Assembly: GCA_900318115.1 (NCBI GenBank)
Contig: ONJJ01000007.1
Location: forward strand, 62,001-126,000
Origin: an uncultured Prevotellaceae bacterium
GTDB taxonomy: Bacteria; Bacteroidota; Bacteroidia; Bacteroidales; Bacteroidaceae
Direction: 5' to 3'
Length of the DNA stretch: 64,000 nucleotides
The notes beneath the pieces are model-generated. The model was not told where the DNA came from. It ran no database searches and saw nothing but the letters and a program-made list of their open reading frames with translations. How positions within the stretch are numbered: the first letter of the stretch is position 1; the number at the start of each line of letters is the position of its first letter. Shown here piece after piece: positions 42,367 to 51,360 of this stretch. The position numbers were made by a program, and so were the translations under genes.

Positions 42367-45216
42367 ATGAAGCAATTCTTACTCTCTCTCTTTCTGACGG
42401 CCACCGCCGTCCTGACTCTTTCTGCCCAGGACTCCTACAGCGGAACCATCGTTGCCGACGAAGGTGCCTGGTGCTGGTTTGCCGACCCGCGCGCCCTTCA
42501 CTATGAGAATGCAGCAGGCACCATCAATGCCACGTACATCGGCTATATCGACGTCCACGGAAACGTCAAGGCTACGCAGTACGACTGGATTGCCAAGCGT
42601 AAGACCGACGTCCTCGTCCGTAGCTTTTTTCAGCCCGATGACCACAACAACCCCACCTTCATCGTGCTGCCCGATGAGCGTGTGATGATTTTCTATACCC
42701 GCCACACCGACGAGGCGAAGATCTGGTACCGCATCTCCCGGAAGCCGGGCGACATCACAGCCTTGGGCGAAGAGAAGTACCTGGTCACTGCCAACAATAC
42801 GACCTACCCCTCGCCCTTCATCCTCTCGGACGACCCCGCGCACATCTATCTCTGCTGGCGAGGCATCAACTGGCATCCCACCATCGCCCGTCTGACCATG
42901 CCCGATGCCGATGACAACTGCCGCTTCGACTTCGGACCCAAGCAGATTGTGCAGAGCACGGGCGCCCGTCCTTACGCCAAGTACCAGAGCAACGGCAAGG
43001 ACAAGATTTATCTTAGCTACACCACTGGTCACCCCGACAACGAACAGCCGAACTGGTTGTACTTCAACGTTATTGATATCAACAAGGGCAAGGGACCCAT
43101 CCTGCGTGACTTGAAGGGAAAGCAACTGAGCGTCATCGCCAACGGCGTCTTCAATGTCAACAAGCAAAGCAGCTATGCCAGCAGTTATCCGGCAACCATC
43201 GTGGACAACAGCGCCAATATCCGCAACTGGGTATGGCAGATTACGTTGGACAAGGACGAGAACCCCGTTATCGCCTACACGCACATCGACGACGCCAAGA
43301 CCACGCACGTCTATTGGTATGCCCGCTGGACAGGCTCGGAGTGGCGTCGCACCTGGGTGCAGTATGCCGGTCACGCCTTCCACCAGAATTGGAATTCCAC
43401 CGAGAAGTGCTACTCGGGTGGTATGGCCGTGGATCCAGAGCACGTCAATGACCTCTACCTCAGTATTCCTACCAAGGGCGGGAAATACAACAAAGATGGT
43501 GTTCACGAGATTTGGAAATACACCATCGATGACGAGGGCAAGGTGGCCGGCAGCGAGCAGATTACGCGCAATTCCGCGAAGAACAACGTCCGTCCCTTCG
43601 TCATTCCCGGCTCCGGAAACTCCAAGATGCGCCTCACTTGGATGAACGGCGACTACTATTATTGGATGGTCAGGCAAGGCTACCCCAAGGGCTACCCGAC
43701 CGATATCCGCGTGGATTATGCATGGGAGGAAGCACTGACGCGGGAGCCAGAAGGGCTGGATCATTTGCCCAACGTCTCCTTCGGCAAAAACAAGTCGGTG
43801 ACAATCGGCTACGTCATGAATACTGCGAAGTATGAGGGCACGCTGCTGACCATCGGCGGCACCACTCCCCTGACCTATAGCCTCGGAGCCGACAACTACC
43901 CCGTTGTCACCATTGGTGATAAGGTCTTCAAGAGCCAGAACCGCCTGCTCACCAGCGATGACTGGGCCACGCAAAGCACAGGTACCAGCGGCGACAATCA
44001 TCCGACGAAAGTCCCCACCTGGGTGCTCACGCTGACCTATGATGGCCACGTGCTGACCGCCTATCGCAACGGACTTGTGGATCAGGTCATCGAGGCAGAA
44101 GGCATCAACGGCGAAGTGAACACCGACTCCGAGACTGGCACCGACGGAACGCCAAAGCCCCTCAACCATAAGGCTGTCTGCATCGAGAACGACTATGTCT
44201 GCCACTCGCCCGTCACTGTGCAGACGAAAGTGCGGAAGGCTCAGGAGCAGATAGAGGCCAATATGGCAGTTACGGCTTTAGAGACCTTGTCGCTCCCGGC
44301 GGAGACCCGCACGGACCTCGTCCTGCCAGCTTCCCAATTGAACCTCGCAGTCGCCTGGAGCAGCAGCAACGAGCAGGTCATCACCTCCAAGGGTGTGCTC
44401 TGCAGCCTTGCCGAAGATACCCCCGTCACCCTGACAGCCACCATCGCCGGCGAGAGCCGCAACTTCGAGATCAAGGCCCTGGCGCGCGACATCGCCAAGA
44501 ATCTCCGCTACGCGCTGCCCTCCGCCTTGGACCTCACGAAGAACACCGCCGCAGGCTTTGCCAAGAACACCTACGGCCAGGCGCCCGAAGAACTGCTCCG
44601 CGGGCTGCGTTCCTTCACCGTTCTGCTCAAGGCCAATGCCAAGAGTTTCACCAAGGCTCCTCGCTTCTACGACTTCGGTTCCGGCAGCGGCAACAGCCTC
44701 TTCTTCCGCGCCAATCCGCTGTCGGCAGGGGTGAAGTACAACGGAGGCACAACGACGATGGTCAACAGCAACACCACCCTGAAGACCGGGCAGGACTATC
44801 TGTTGGCTGTCAGCTATGATGCCGCCTCGCGCGCAACGCGCATTTATATTAATGGTGAAGAGGACGTCCGAGGAACTGCCAATCAGGTGGAGGCCTACCA
44901 ACTCTTTGAGTTGGCACGCGACACCCGCAACTACATCGGCCGCACCCAGTGGTGGGATACTTCCTACAAAGCCGACAACGTGGACTTCGTGGGTACTATC
45001 GATGACCTGCGCGTCTATGACGTCTGCCTTACTCGTGAGGATATCCGTCAACTGCAGGGCATCGGCGTAGATGATGGAGTGGGGCAGTTGCCCAGGACGG
45101 CGTCGGCAATCGATGATACGGAGCTGTATGACCTCAGTGGCCGCCGGACCGATGCCGTGGCATCACACCTGAGAAAGGGCATCTACGTCCAGCGCGGCCG
45201 CAAGTTCATCCGATAA
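42367..45216 (+). CDS. Secreted BNR-4-type propeller protein with Ig-like and LamG domains, possible polysaccharide lyase
   Basis: 949 residues, signal peptide MKQFLLSLFLTATAVLTLSAQ. Residues 25-450 form a BNR-type beta-propeller ('GAWCWFADPRALHYENAAG', 'HNNPTFIVLPDERVMIFYTR', 'YPATIVDNSANIRNWVWQI'). Proteins of this family include polysaccharide lyases such as ulvan-type enzymes, but I cannot assign a substrate. A first LamG-like sandwich (about 475-600), an Ig-like domain (about 635-700, 'VAWSSSNEQVITSKGVLCSL') and a second LamG domain (705-905, 'RATRIYINGEEDVRG', 'FVGTIDDLRVYDVCLTREDI') follow. The tail 'LYDLSGRRTDAVASHLRKGI', ending GRKFIR, is the short C-terminal type seen on other secreted proteins here. 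It probably shares a transcript with porT. Confidence 0.82.
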   Translation: MKQFLLSLFLTATAVLTLSAQDSYSGTIVADEGAWCWFADPRALHYENAAGTINATYIGYIDVHGNVKATQYDWIAKRKTDVLVRSFFQPDDHNNPTFIVLPDERVMIFYTRHTDEAKIWYRISRKPGDITALGEEKYLVTANNTTYPSPFILSDDPAHIYLCWRGINWHPTIARLTMPDADDNCRFDFGPKQIVQSTGARPYAKYQSNGKDKIYLSYTTGHPDNEQPNWLYFNVIDINKGKGPILRDLKGKQLSVIANGVFNVNKQSSYASSYPATIVDNSANIRNWVWQITLDKDENPVIAYTHIDDAKTTHVYWYARWTGSEWRRTWVQYAGHAFHQNWNSTEKCYSGGMAVDPEHVNDLYLSIPTKGGKYNKDGVHEIWKYTIDDEGKVAGSEQITRNSAKNNVRPFVIPGSGNSKMRLTWMNGDYYYWMVRQGYPKGYPTDIRVDYAWEEALTREPEGLDHLPNVSFGKNKSVTIGYVMNTAKYEGTLLTIGGTTPLTYSLGADNYPVVTIGDKVFKSQNRLLTSDDWATQSTGTSGDNHPTKVPTWVLTLTYDGHVLTAYRNGLVDQVIEAEGINGEVNTDSETGTDGTPKPLNHKAVCIENDYVCHSPVTVQTKVRKAQEQIEANMAVTALETLSLPAETRTDLVLPASQLNLAVAWSSSNEQVITSKGVLCSLAEDTPVTLTATIAGESRNFEIKALARDIAKNLRYALPSALDLTKNTAAGFAKNTYGQAPEELLRGLRSFTVLLKANAKSFTKAPRFYDFGSGSGNSLFFRANPLSAGVKYNGGTTTMVNSNTTLKTGQDYLLAVSYDAASRATRIYINGEEDVRGTANQVEAYQLFELARDTRNYIGRTQWWDTSYKADNVDFVGTIDDLRVYDVCLTREDIRQLQGIGVDDGVGQLPRTASAIDDTELYDLSGRRTDAVASHLRKGIYVQRGRKFIR

Positions 45217-45317
45217 CAACAATCCGTGTTCTCTGCAATCTGATGCAGACAACGGATTTGACGGATTCAACGAATTATTGGCTGCGCACAGCTGGTGCTG
45301 AATTCGGAATAGACGGA
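45217..45317. repeat. Spacer with 9-bp array ACGGATTNN
   Basis: ACGGATTTG, ACGGATTCA and ACGAATTAT lie in register at 45252-45278, and another AGACGGATT follows near 45309. The spacer separates the convergent propeller and gldH genes. No clear hairpin terminator was seen. Confidence 0.6.
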
Positions 45318-45815
45318 TTATTCGACTTTCAATCCGATTTCCAGTACCCCACTTACTTCCTGCATGGGCATGATGTGATAGACCAGCAGGGTGAGTGGGG
45401 TGTTGGGCGTCGTCTGGGCAGCCGTACACACCGCCTCAGTCTCATGAATCACCGCGCCATTTCCCTTCAACTTGCCGTTCTCGTGAATGAGTGGCAGGAA
45501 GAGCGTGTCGCGGCGTGGCGGGGGTGGTGTTTCCACGAGGCCTTCGGTTGGGTTGGCCCGCTGTTCCAGCACCAGCCATAGCCCACTATACTCCACGCGC
45601 TGCGAGAAACGGGCCCCCAAGGAATAGGTGTTGAGCGATGCAATGGTGTCTGCCGGCAACTCGAAGCGGAGTGTGTCCAGGCAACTCCATCCGTGCGGGT
45701 CCACAGGCTGATAGCTGTAGAAGCGCACGCCTTTCTGGCAGGCGAGGAAACACAGTAGCAGGCCTCCTGCCACCAGCAGGCTGAGACCGCGGAGTATGGG
45801 ACTACGATGAGGCAT
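45318..45815 (-). CDS. gldH: Gliding-motility lipoprotein GldH-like
   Basis: 165 residues from the ATG at 45815; the longer frame to 45851 would overlap ricT. The signal peptide ends at lipobox FLACQ (Cys26). The mature start ('VRFYSYQPVDPHGWSCLDTL') and the later 'SGLWLVLEQR' and 'RRDTLFLPLIHENGKLKG' match GldH, a lipoprotein needed for gliding and type IX secretion in Flavobacterium and present in non-gliding Bacteroidales. Five bases separate it from ricT, and the order gldH-ricT-holB is common in Bacteroidetes. A Pro-rich stretch ('ETPPPPRRD') interrupts the middle. Confidence 0.85.
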   Translation of the reverse strand: MPHRSPILRGLSLLVAGGLLLCFLACQKGVRFYSYQPVDPHGWSCLDTLRFELPADTIASLNTYSLGARFSQRVEYSGLWLVLEQRANPTEGLVETPPPPRRDTLFLPLIHENGKLKGNGAVIHETEAVCTAAQTTPNTPLTLLVYHIMPMQEVSGVLEIGLKVE

Positions 45816-45819
45816 GATT

Positions 45820-47007
45820 CTATTCGGCGCTGGACTCGGCTGCCGGTCCACCCTTCTTTTTCTTTTTCTTTTTCTTCTTGCGCGCGCGGTCGAAGCGGGT
45901 GAGGTCTTCCTGTGTGGCGAGGTCCACGGGCTGCTGCTGCTTGGCCGCTTCCTCCTCCAGCGCGGCAGGCTTCTCGCCCTCCTTGTTCATCGCAATGATG
46001 TCCATGGCACGCTCGGCTGTGATGGTGGTCAGGTTGGCGGCTATGCGGCGGTCGCTGCTGTAGGTGATGAGCCCTGCCAGGATGTCCGCCTTGAAGTAGT
46101 AGAAGGTGCCGTCCTGCGTCTCGAGGTGAACCTCGCGGCTGGGCAGTCGACGACTGGCTTCCACGTACTGGTCCACTTCGAAGTTCATGCAGCACTTCAG
46201 CTTGGCACACTGACCGGCCAGCTTCTGCGGATTCAGGCTGAGGTCCTGGAACCTTGCAGCTGCGGTCGATACGCTGGAGAAGTTCTTCATCCACGTGGTG
46301 CAGCAGAGCTCCCGTCCGCAGGGGCCGAATCCTCCGATGCGTCCGGCCTCCTGTCGTGCGCCGATTTGTTTCATCTCGATGCGCACGTGGAACGCCTCGG
46401 CCAGCACCTTGATGAGCTGTCGGAAGTCCACGCGGCCGTCGGCGATGTAGTAGAAGATGGCCTTCAGTCCGTCGCCCTGGTACTCCACGTCTCCAATCTT
46501 CATCTCCAGTCCCAGTTCCTTGGCAATCTGTCGGCTGCGGATCATCGTCTCGTGTTCGCGCGCCTTGGCTTCCTCGAATTTCTCGAGGTCCACGGGGCGT
46601 GCCTTGCGGTACACGCGCTTGATGTCATCGGGGTTCTTGGGCGGCGTGCGTTTCATCTGCAGCAGCACCAGCTTGCCGGTGAGCGTCACCGTGCCAATGT
46701 CGTGTCCCGGCGAAGCCTCCACAGCTACCACGTCTCCTTTCTCCAGGGGAAGGTGGTTGCTGTTGTGGTAGTAGCCCTTGCGGGTGTTCTTGAACTGCAC
46801 TTCCACCAGGTCCGTGGCCTCGGCGTTTCCGGGGATGTCGGCGAAGTAGTCGTACACGTTCAGCTGCGTGCTCTGCTTGGGGCATCCCAGGCGACAGAGG
46901 CCTCGGTTGCCATTGAACGTGGGCAGGGCGGGACCCGCCGTCGGTCCGCCCGCAGCCCTCTCGGAGGGCGTTGTCGCAGTATCTTGGGTCTGTTGTATTT
47001 CTTCCAT
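45820..47007 (-). CDS. ricT: RicT/YaaT-like PSP1-domain protein with Cys motifs
   Basis: 395 residues. The PSP1 domain covers about 60-290 ('DLVEVQFKNTRKGYYHN', 'VEYQGDGLKAIFYYIADGRV', 'EMKQIGARQEAGRIGGFG'). Cysteine motifs CGRELCC and CAKLKCCMNFE are those that bind iron-sulfur clusters in the Bacillus RicAFT complex. The role in Bacteroidetes is less clear; it is usually beside gldH and holB, as here. The C-terminus is a run of Lys ('FDRARKKKKKKKKKGG'). Near the N-terminus, residues 'ERAAGGPTAGPALP' are encoded by a GC-rich repeat-like stretch at about 46928-46960. It follows holB by 42 bases. Confidence 0.9.
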   Translation of the reverse strand: MEEIQQTQDTATTPSERAAGGPTAGPALPTFNGNRGLCRLGCPKQSTQLNVYDYFADIPGNAEATDLVEVQFKNTRKGYYHNSNHLPLEKGDVVAVEASPGHDIGTVTLTGKLVLLQMKRTPPKNPDDIKRVYRKARPVDLEKFEEAKAREHETMIRSRQIAKELGLEMKIGDVEYQGDGLKAIFYYIADGRVDFRQLIKVLAEAFHVRIEMKQIGARQEAGRIGGFGPCGRELCCTTWMKNFSSVSTAAARFQDLSLNPQKLAGQCAKLKCCMNFEVDQYVEASRRLPSREVHLETQDGTFYYFKADILAGLITYSSDRRIAANLTTITAERAMDIIAMNKEGEKPAALEEEAAKQQQPVDLATQEDLTRFDRARKKKKKKKKKGGPAAESSAE

Positions 47008-47049
47008 ATTTCGAGTCTTGCTATCTTATGATTCTTGTCGGGAAATTCC

Positions 47050-48096
47050 TTATCTGATCAGCAGCACGATGATTTTCAGTGCCAGGGTGAAGAACACCAT
47101 CCGTGCGTTGACGTTCTGTGCGATGTCCGTCTCTGCGCGTGCCAGTTCCTCGGTGATGGGGATGACGTTGCGCTCGTTGATGAACCGTGCGAAGTTGCGG
47201 CTGAAGGCCGCTTCCTCTTCCGTCTGTGTGTTCAGCTCAGGCAGCCGGAAGTTGTAGATGAAGTTCTCTCGCACCTGTCGCTGGCAGAATGCCAGGAACT
47301 GCTTCTGCGGTTCGCGTCCCATGGCGGCGACGTGCTCTGACCAGTCGCGCAGGTCCTTGACCTTGCGCTGGTAGCTCAGTCGCATCAGCATCTGGAACAG
47401 CTCCATCAACTGGCGCTCGTCGCGTGGCGGGTGGGCCTGTCGGTATTCCTCCGGCGTGAGTGGCGGCACCATCAGTCGCTGTGTCCGGCTGAGAATGGTT
47501 CCCAGAACCAGGTCTGGCTCCTCGGCCACCAAGAGGAAATGCGTTCCTGCGGGAGGCTCCTCAAAGAGTTTTAGCAGTTTATTTGCCGTCTCCTGATTCA
47601 TCTTTTCCGGCAGCCAAACGATCATCACCTTGCGTCCTCCCTGATTCGACTTCAGAGCCAGTTTGCGCTGGATGTTGTCGGCCTCGGCCACGTAGTAGGA
47701 GGCCTGCTGGTTGGCGGCGTTCATGTCCTCCAGCCAGTCGTTGAGGTCGAAGTACGGGCTTTCCAGCAGTCGTGCGCGCCACTCCTTGATGAAGTAGTCG
47801 GACAGGGCATCTTTCGCATCCTTGATCTTCGCCCCCCTGACGATGGGGAAGGTGAAGTGCAGGTCGGGGTGCTCCAGCTTGGCAGCCATCTTGCAGGAGG
47901 GACATTCGCCGCAGGGCCTGCCGTCCTCGCCGGGGTGCTGGCATAGCAGCGCCTGGGCAAAGCCCACGGCCAGCGCCAGCTTGCCCGAGCCCGCAGGTCC
48001 CGTGAACATCAGCGCGTGCGGCACGCGGTCAGCCCGCAGGTCTTCCAGCAGGCGTTCCTTCACGGCGCTTTGTCCTATAACTGAATCAAACGACAT
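47050..48096 (-). CDS. holB: DNA polymerase III delta-prime subunit
   Basis: 348 residues from the ATG at 48096. A TTG at 48117 would add seven residues and overlap metF further. The AAA+ clamp-loader fold shows 'FDSVIGQSAVKERL', 'RVPHALMFTGPAGSGKLALA' (P-loop-like), zinc-type cysteines ('GRPCGECPSCKMA'), 'KLLKLFEEPPAGTHFLLV' and the sensor-like 'TILSRTQRL'. The protein is part of the replication clamp loader. Its start lies within two bases of the metF stop, so translation is likely coupled. Confidence 0.9.
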   Translation of the reverse strand: MSFDSVIGQSAVKERLLEDLRADRVPHALMFTGPAGSGKLALAVGFAQALLCQHPGEDGRPCGECPSCKMAAKLEHPDLHFTFPIVRGAKIKDAKDALSDYFIKEWRARLLESPYFDLNDWLEDMNAANQQASYYVAEADNIQRKLALKSNQGGRKVMIVWLPEKMNQETANKLLKLFEEPPAGTHFLLVAEEPDLVLGTILSRTQRLMVPPLTPEEYRQAHPPRDERQLMELFQMLMRLSYQRKVKDLRDWSEHVAAMGREPQKQFLAFCQRQVRENFIYNFRLPELNTQTEEEAAFSRNFARFINERNVIPITEELARAETDIAQNVNARMVFFTLALKIIVLLIR

Positions 48097-48097
48097 G

Positions 48098-49090
48098 CTA
48101 ATATATCTCCTTTGCAATCTTCTTGATACTCTCCACGGCGCTCAGCGTGTAGAAATGCAGGCTGGGCACTCCGCGTGCGATGAGTTCGCGGCACTGTGCG
48201 ATGCCCCATTCCACGCCCACCTGCGCCACCGCCTCGTCCGTCTTGCAGCGGCATAGTTCGGTGTAGAGTGCCTGTGGCAGGTCGCAGCGGAAGGTCTTGG
48301 GCACCACGCTGATCTGTGTGAGCTTCGTCAGTGGTTTCAGTCCCGGGATGATGGGGATGGTGACTCCCGCCTGCCGGGCCCGTTCGAGGAAGGCGAAGAA
48401 CCGCTCATTGTCGTAGAACAGCTGCGTGATGGCCACCTTGGCGCCGCGGCGTTGCTTCTCCAGCAAGATCTGGATGTCGCTCTCCAGGTTCGGTGCCTCC
48501 TCGTGCTTCTCGGGGTAGCACGCCACTCCGAACTCGAAGGGTCGGCCATTCACCTTCATCGCCGTGCCGTCGGCAAAGAACCCCTCGTTGAAGCGGTTCA
48601 CCTGATCTATGAGTTCCAGGGCGTGGGTGTAGCCTCCGGGCGTGGGCTGGTACATCGACTCCTCGCGTGCCTTGTCGCCCCGAAGCAGGAACACGTCCTC
48701 GATGCCCAGGAACTGCAGGTCCAACAGCGCGTACTCGATGTCCTGCTTCGTGGAGCCGGAGCACACCAGGTGCGGAATCACGGGGATGCCCCAGCGCTGC
48801 TGGATGGCGGCGGCGATGGCGATGGTGCCGGGGCGGCGGCGCACACGGCTGCGCTCCACCAGTCCCCCCTCCACCTCGCGATAGACGTACTCCGCGCGGT
48901 GTGTGGTGATGTTGATGTGGCGTGGGCGGAACGGCGCCAGTGCCTCGATGGTGCGGAACAGCGTCTCTGTGCCGGTGCCCTTCAGGGGCGGCAGCACCTC
49001 GAAGCTGAAGCCGGCAGACTCACCCTCACTACCCGTCCTTAACAAAGGCTGGTGCGTGGCTACGTCTTGAGTATAGAGTGTAGATAACAC
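48098..49090 (-). CDS. metF: Methylenetetrahydrofolate reductase
   Basis: 330 residues. Family motifs are 'FSFEVLPPLKGTG' at the N-terminus, 'PRHINITTHRAEY', 'PVIPHLVCSGSTKQDIEYAL', 'LRGDKAREE' and 'AKVAITQLFYDN'. It is a flavin enzyme that reduces 5,10-methylene-THF to 5-methyl-THF for methionine synthesis. Length is close to the bacterial norm of about 300, with a slightly extended N-terminus (about 25 residues before FSFE), so a later start cannot be excluded. It sits 20 bases after the fumarase stop and upstream of holB. Confidence 0.93.
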   Translation of the reverse strand: MLSTLYTQDVATHQPLLRTGSEGESAGFSFEVLPPLKGTGTETLFRTIEALAPFRPRHINITTHRAEYVYREVEGGLVERSRVRRRPGTIAIAAAIQQRWGIPVIPHLVCSGSTKQDIEYALLDLQFLGIEDVFLLRGDKAREESMYQPTPGGYTHALELIDQVNRFNEGFFADGTAMKVNGRPFEFGVACYPEKHEEAPNLESDIQILLEKQRRGAKVAITQLFYDNERFFAFLERARQAGVTIPIIPGLKPLTKLTQISVVPKTFRCDLPQALYTELCRCKTDEAVAQVGVEWGIAQCRELIARGVPSLHFYTLSAVESIKKIAKEIY

Positions 49091-49110
49091 GGGTTACTTA
49101 GTGTTTTTTA

Positions 49111-50754
49111 TCAGTTCTTGCAGCAGAGGGGTTTCAGCTGTTTGAAGAAGTCGTTGCCCTTGTCGTCCACGAGGATGAAGGCGGGGAAGTCCTCGACCTC
49201 AATCTTCCAGATGGCCTCCATGCCGAGTTCGGGATATTCCACGCACTCGATGCTCTTGATGCTGCTCTGCGAGAGCACGGCAGCCACGCCGCCGATGGTG
49301 CCGAGGTAGAATCCGCCGTGCTTCTGGCAGGCGTCGGTCACCTGCTGCGAGCGGTTGCCTTTGGCGATCATGACGAGGCTGGCACCGTGGTCCTGGAACT
49401 CGTCCACGTAAGGGTCCATGCGGTTGGCTGTGGTGGGTCCCATGCTGCCGCAGGGATAGCCCTCGGGCGTCTTGGCGGGTCCGGCGTAGAGGACGGGGTA
49501 GTCCTTGAAGTATTGCGGCATGTCCTCGCCGGCGTCCAGCCGGGCCTTCAGCTTGGCGTGTGCGATGTCGCGGGCCACGATGATCGTGCCCTTGAGGTTC
49601 ACGCGGGTGCTGACGGGGTATTTGGTCAGCTCGGCGCGCACGGCGTCTATTCCCTTGCTGAGGTCGATCTCTATTCCCTTGGTACCCTCTCCCGGACGGC
49701 GCAGTGCCTCGGGAATCAGCTCCGTGGGGTTGCTGTCCATGACTTCGAGCCAAACGCCGTCGCGGTTGATCTTCGCCTTGATGTTGCGGTCGGCCGAGCA
49801 GCTGACACCCATGCCGATGGGGCAGCTGGCACCGTGGCGTGGCAGGCGGATGACACGGATGTCATGGGCCATATACTTGCCTCCGAACTGCGCGCCGAGC
49901 CCGATGTTGTGGGCTTCGCGCAGCAGCTTCTGTTCCAGGTCCACGTCGCGGAAGGCGCGCCCGGTCTCGTCGCCCGTGGTGGGCAGGCTGTCGTAGTACT
50001 TGATGCTGGCGAGCTTCACGGTCAGCAGGTTCTTCTCTGCCGAGGTGCCTCCGATGACGAATGCGATGTGGTAGGGCGGGCAGGCGGCGGTGCCGAGGCT
50101 CTTCATCTTCTCCACGAGGAAGGGGATGAGCGTGCCCTCGTTCTGGATGGTGGCCTTGGTCATCGGGTAGAAGTAGGTCTTGTTGGCCGAACCGCCTCCC
50201 TTGGCGACCATGACGAAGCGGTATTCAGCTCCCTCGGTGGCCTCGATATCGATCTGTGCGGGCAGGTTGCAGCGGGTGTTCACCTCGTCGTACATCGTCA
50301 GCGGGGCGTTCTGGGAGTAGCGGAGGTTGTCCTGCGTGAAGGTGTTATAGACGCCGCGGCTCAGGGCCTCTTCGTCCTCGAAGCCGGTCCATACCTGCTG
50401 GCCCTTCTCGCCGTGGATGATGGCGGTGCCGGTGTCCTGGCAGAAGGGTAGGATGCCCTTGGCGGCCACCTCGGCGTTGCGCAGGAACTGCAGCGCCACG
50501 TACTTGTCGTTCTCCGTGGCCTCGGGGTCGCTGAGGATGGCGGCCACCTGCTCGTTGTGCTCGCGGCGGAGCATGAACTCCACGTCGTGGAAGGCTTGCT
50601 GCGCCAGCAGCGTCAGGGCTTCCTTGGAGATCTTGACGATCTCTTTGCCTTCGAACTCGGCGGTTGTCACGCCTTCCTTCGTCAGGAGGCGGTATTCGGT
50701 TTTGTCTTCGCCCAGCTGGAACATAGGGGCGTACTTGAATTCTGTGTTAGCCAT
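49111..50754 (-). CDS. fumB: Fumarate hydratase, class I (iron-sulfur)
   Basis: 547 residues, the normal size for the single-chain class I enzyme. The N-terminal half has '[19 protein letters not shown]' and '[20 protein letters not shown]' with the cluster cysteines; the C-terminal half has '[15 protein letters not shown]' and '[20 protein letters not shown]'. It interconverts fumarate and malate through a [4Fe-4S] centre. In Bacteroidales it works in the reductive branch that forms succinate. It is followed by metF on the same strand. Confidence 0.95.
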   Translation of the reverse strand: MANTEFKYAPMFQLGEDKTEYRLLTKEGVTTAEFEGKEIVKISKEALTLLAQQAFHDVEFMLRREHNEQVAAILSDPEATENDKYVALQFLRNAEVAAKGILPFCQDTGTAIIHGEKGQQVWTGFEDEEALSRGVYNTFTQDNLRYSQNAPLTMYDEVNTRCNLPAQIDIEATEGAEYRFVMVAKGGGSANKTYFYPMTKATIQNEGTLIPFLVEKMKSLGTAACPPYHIAFVIGGTSAEKNLLTVKLASIKYYDSLPTTGDETGRAFRDVDLEQKLLREAHNIGLGAQFGGKYMAHDIRVIRLPRHGASCPIGMGVSCSADRNIKAKINRDGVWLEVMDSNPTELIPEALRRPGEGTKGIEIDLSKGIDAVRAELTKYPVSTRVNLKGTIIVARDIAHAKLKARLDAGEDMPQYFKDYPVLYAGPAKTPEGYPCGSMGPTTANRMDPYVDEFQDHGASLVMIAKGNRSQQVTDACQKHGGFYLGTIGGVAAVLSQSSIKSIECVEYPELGMEAIWKIEVEDFPAFILVDDKGNDFFKQLKPLCCKN

Positions 50755-50762
50755 TGTTATAT

Positions 50763-50797
50763 AGTTGAGAGTTGAGAGTTTAGAATGTAGAGTTTAG
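50763..50797. repeat. 7-bp tandem array AGTTGAG, five units
   Basis: AGTTGAG, AGTTGAG, AGTTTAG, AATGTAG, AGTTTAG in register fill the spacer between the umuD stop and the fumarase start. Confidence 0.75.
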
Positions 50798-50799
50798 CG

Positions 50800-51240
50800 T
50801 CACCTCCCGCTTTTGTGTATGCAGTAGGTCACCACGCCCCATATCGAGCTCGACTGCTCCGGCGTGATTCGTATGGGCTGGTAGGCGTCGTTGTGTGGCC
50901 TGAGCCACACCACGCCTTGCTCCTTCTGGCTGAGGTCCAGTTCCTTGATGGTGAATCCTCCGTCCACGTATGCCACCACGACGTCGCCGCTCTGGGGCTC
51001 CAGCGAGCGGTCCACCACGAGCAGGTCTCCGGGCATGTAGCCGGCGTCAATCATCGATTCGCCCTTCACCCGCGCGAAGAACGTCGCTTCCCGGTGGCGG
51101 ATGAGGGTCTTGTTGAGGTCTATGGCTTCTTCCTCGTAGTCCGTGGCCGGCGAGGGGAAGCCGGCGCGGATGCCTTCGGGAAAGTACGGCAGCAGCACTT
51201 CTTCGCTCACCTCAGCAGTCAATATCTGGACTTCGTTCAT
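50800..51240 (-). CDS. umuD: UmuD-like autoproteolytic subunit of error-prone polymerase
   Basis: 146 residues from the ATG at 51240; the frame continues upstream only as an antisense shadow of umuC. It has the LexA-like peptidase fold: cleavage site Ala26-Gly27 in 'IRAGFPSPA', nucleophile Ser62 in KGESMIDAGY and general base Lys99 in 'GGFTIKEL'. The processed form joins UmuC as DNA polymerase V for translesion synthesis. It is transcribed away from umuC, with its own -7 box at 51263-51270. Confidence 0.92.
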   Translation of the reverse strand: MNEVQILTAEVSEEVLLPYFPEGIRAGFPSPATDYEEEAIDLNKTLIRHREATFFARVKGESMIDAGYMPGDLLVVDRSLEPQSGDVVVAYVDGGFTIKELDLSQKEQGVVWLRPHNDAYQPIRITPEQSSSIWGVVTYCIHKSGR

Positions 51241-51262
51241 TCTATATGATATATTTCGGGCG

Positions 51263-51270
51263 CAAAAATA
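51263..51270 (-). promoter_or_regulatory. Bacteroidetes -7 box TATTTTTG for umuD
   Basis: TAnnTTTG match 22 bases upstream of the umuD ATG. An SOS operator would be expected in the 120-base divergent spacer, but I could not identify one. Confidence 0.6.
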
Positions 51271-51344
51271 CAAAAAATAGCTGAAAAGCGTGTCGCCGCA
51301 AACGATTATTTTCACTTTCGGACTTCCGTTCCTCAACTTTTCAC

Positions 51345-51352
51345 TACTTTTG
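51345..51352 (+). promoter_or_regulatory. Bacteroidetes -7 box TACTTTTG for umuC
   Basis: TAnnTTTG match only eight bases before the umuC ATG, so the transcript would be leaderless or nearly so. Confidence 0.55.
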
Positions 51353-51360
51353 CCCCTGCA

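Noticed and set aside
42379-44205. Minus-strand open frame of 608 codons opposite the propeller gene
   Set aside because: Shadow of the BNR-type protein; no domain or signal.
45816-45851. Longer start for gldH at 45851
   Set aside because: It would overlap ricT and place 12 extra residues before a good lipoprotein signal peptide that begins at 45815.
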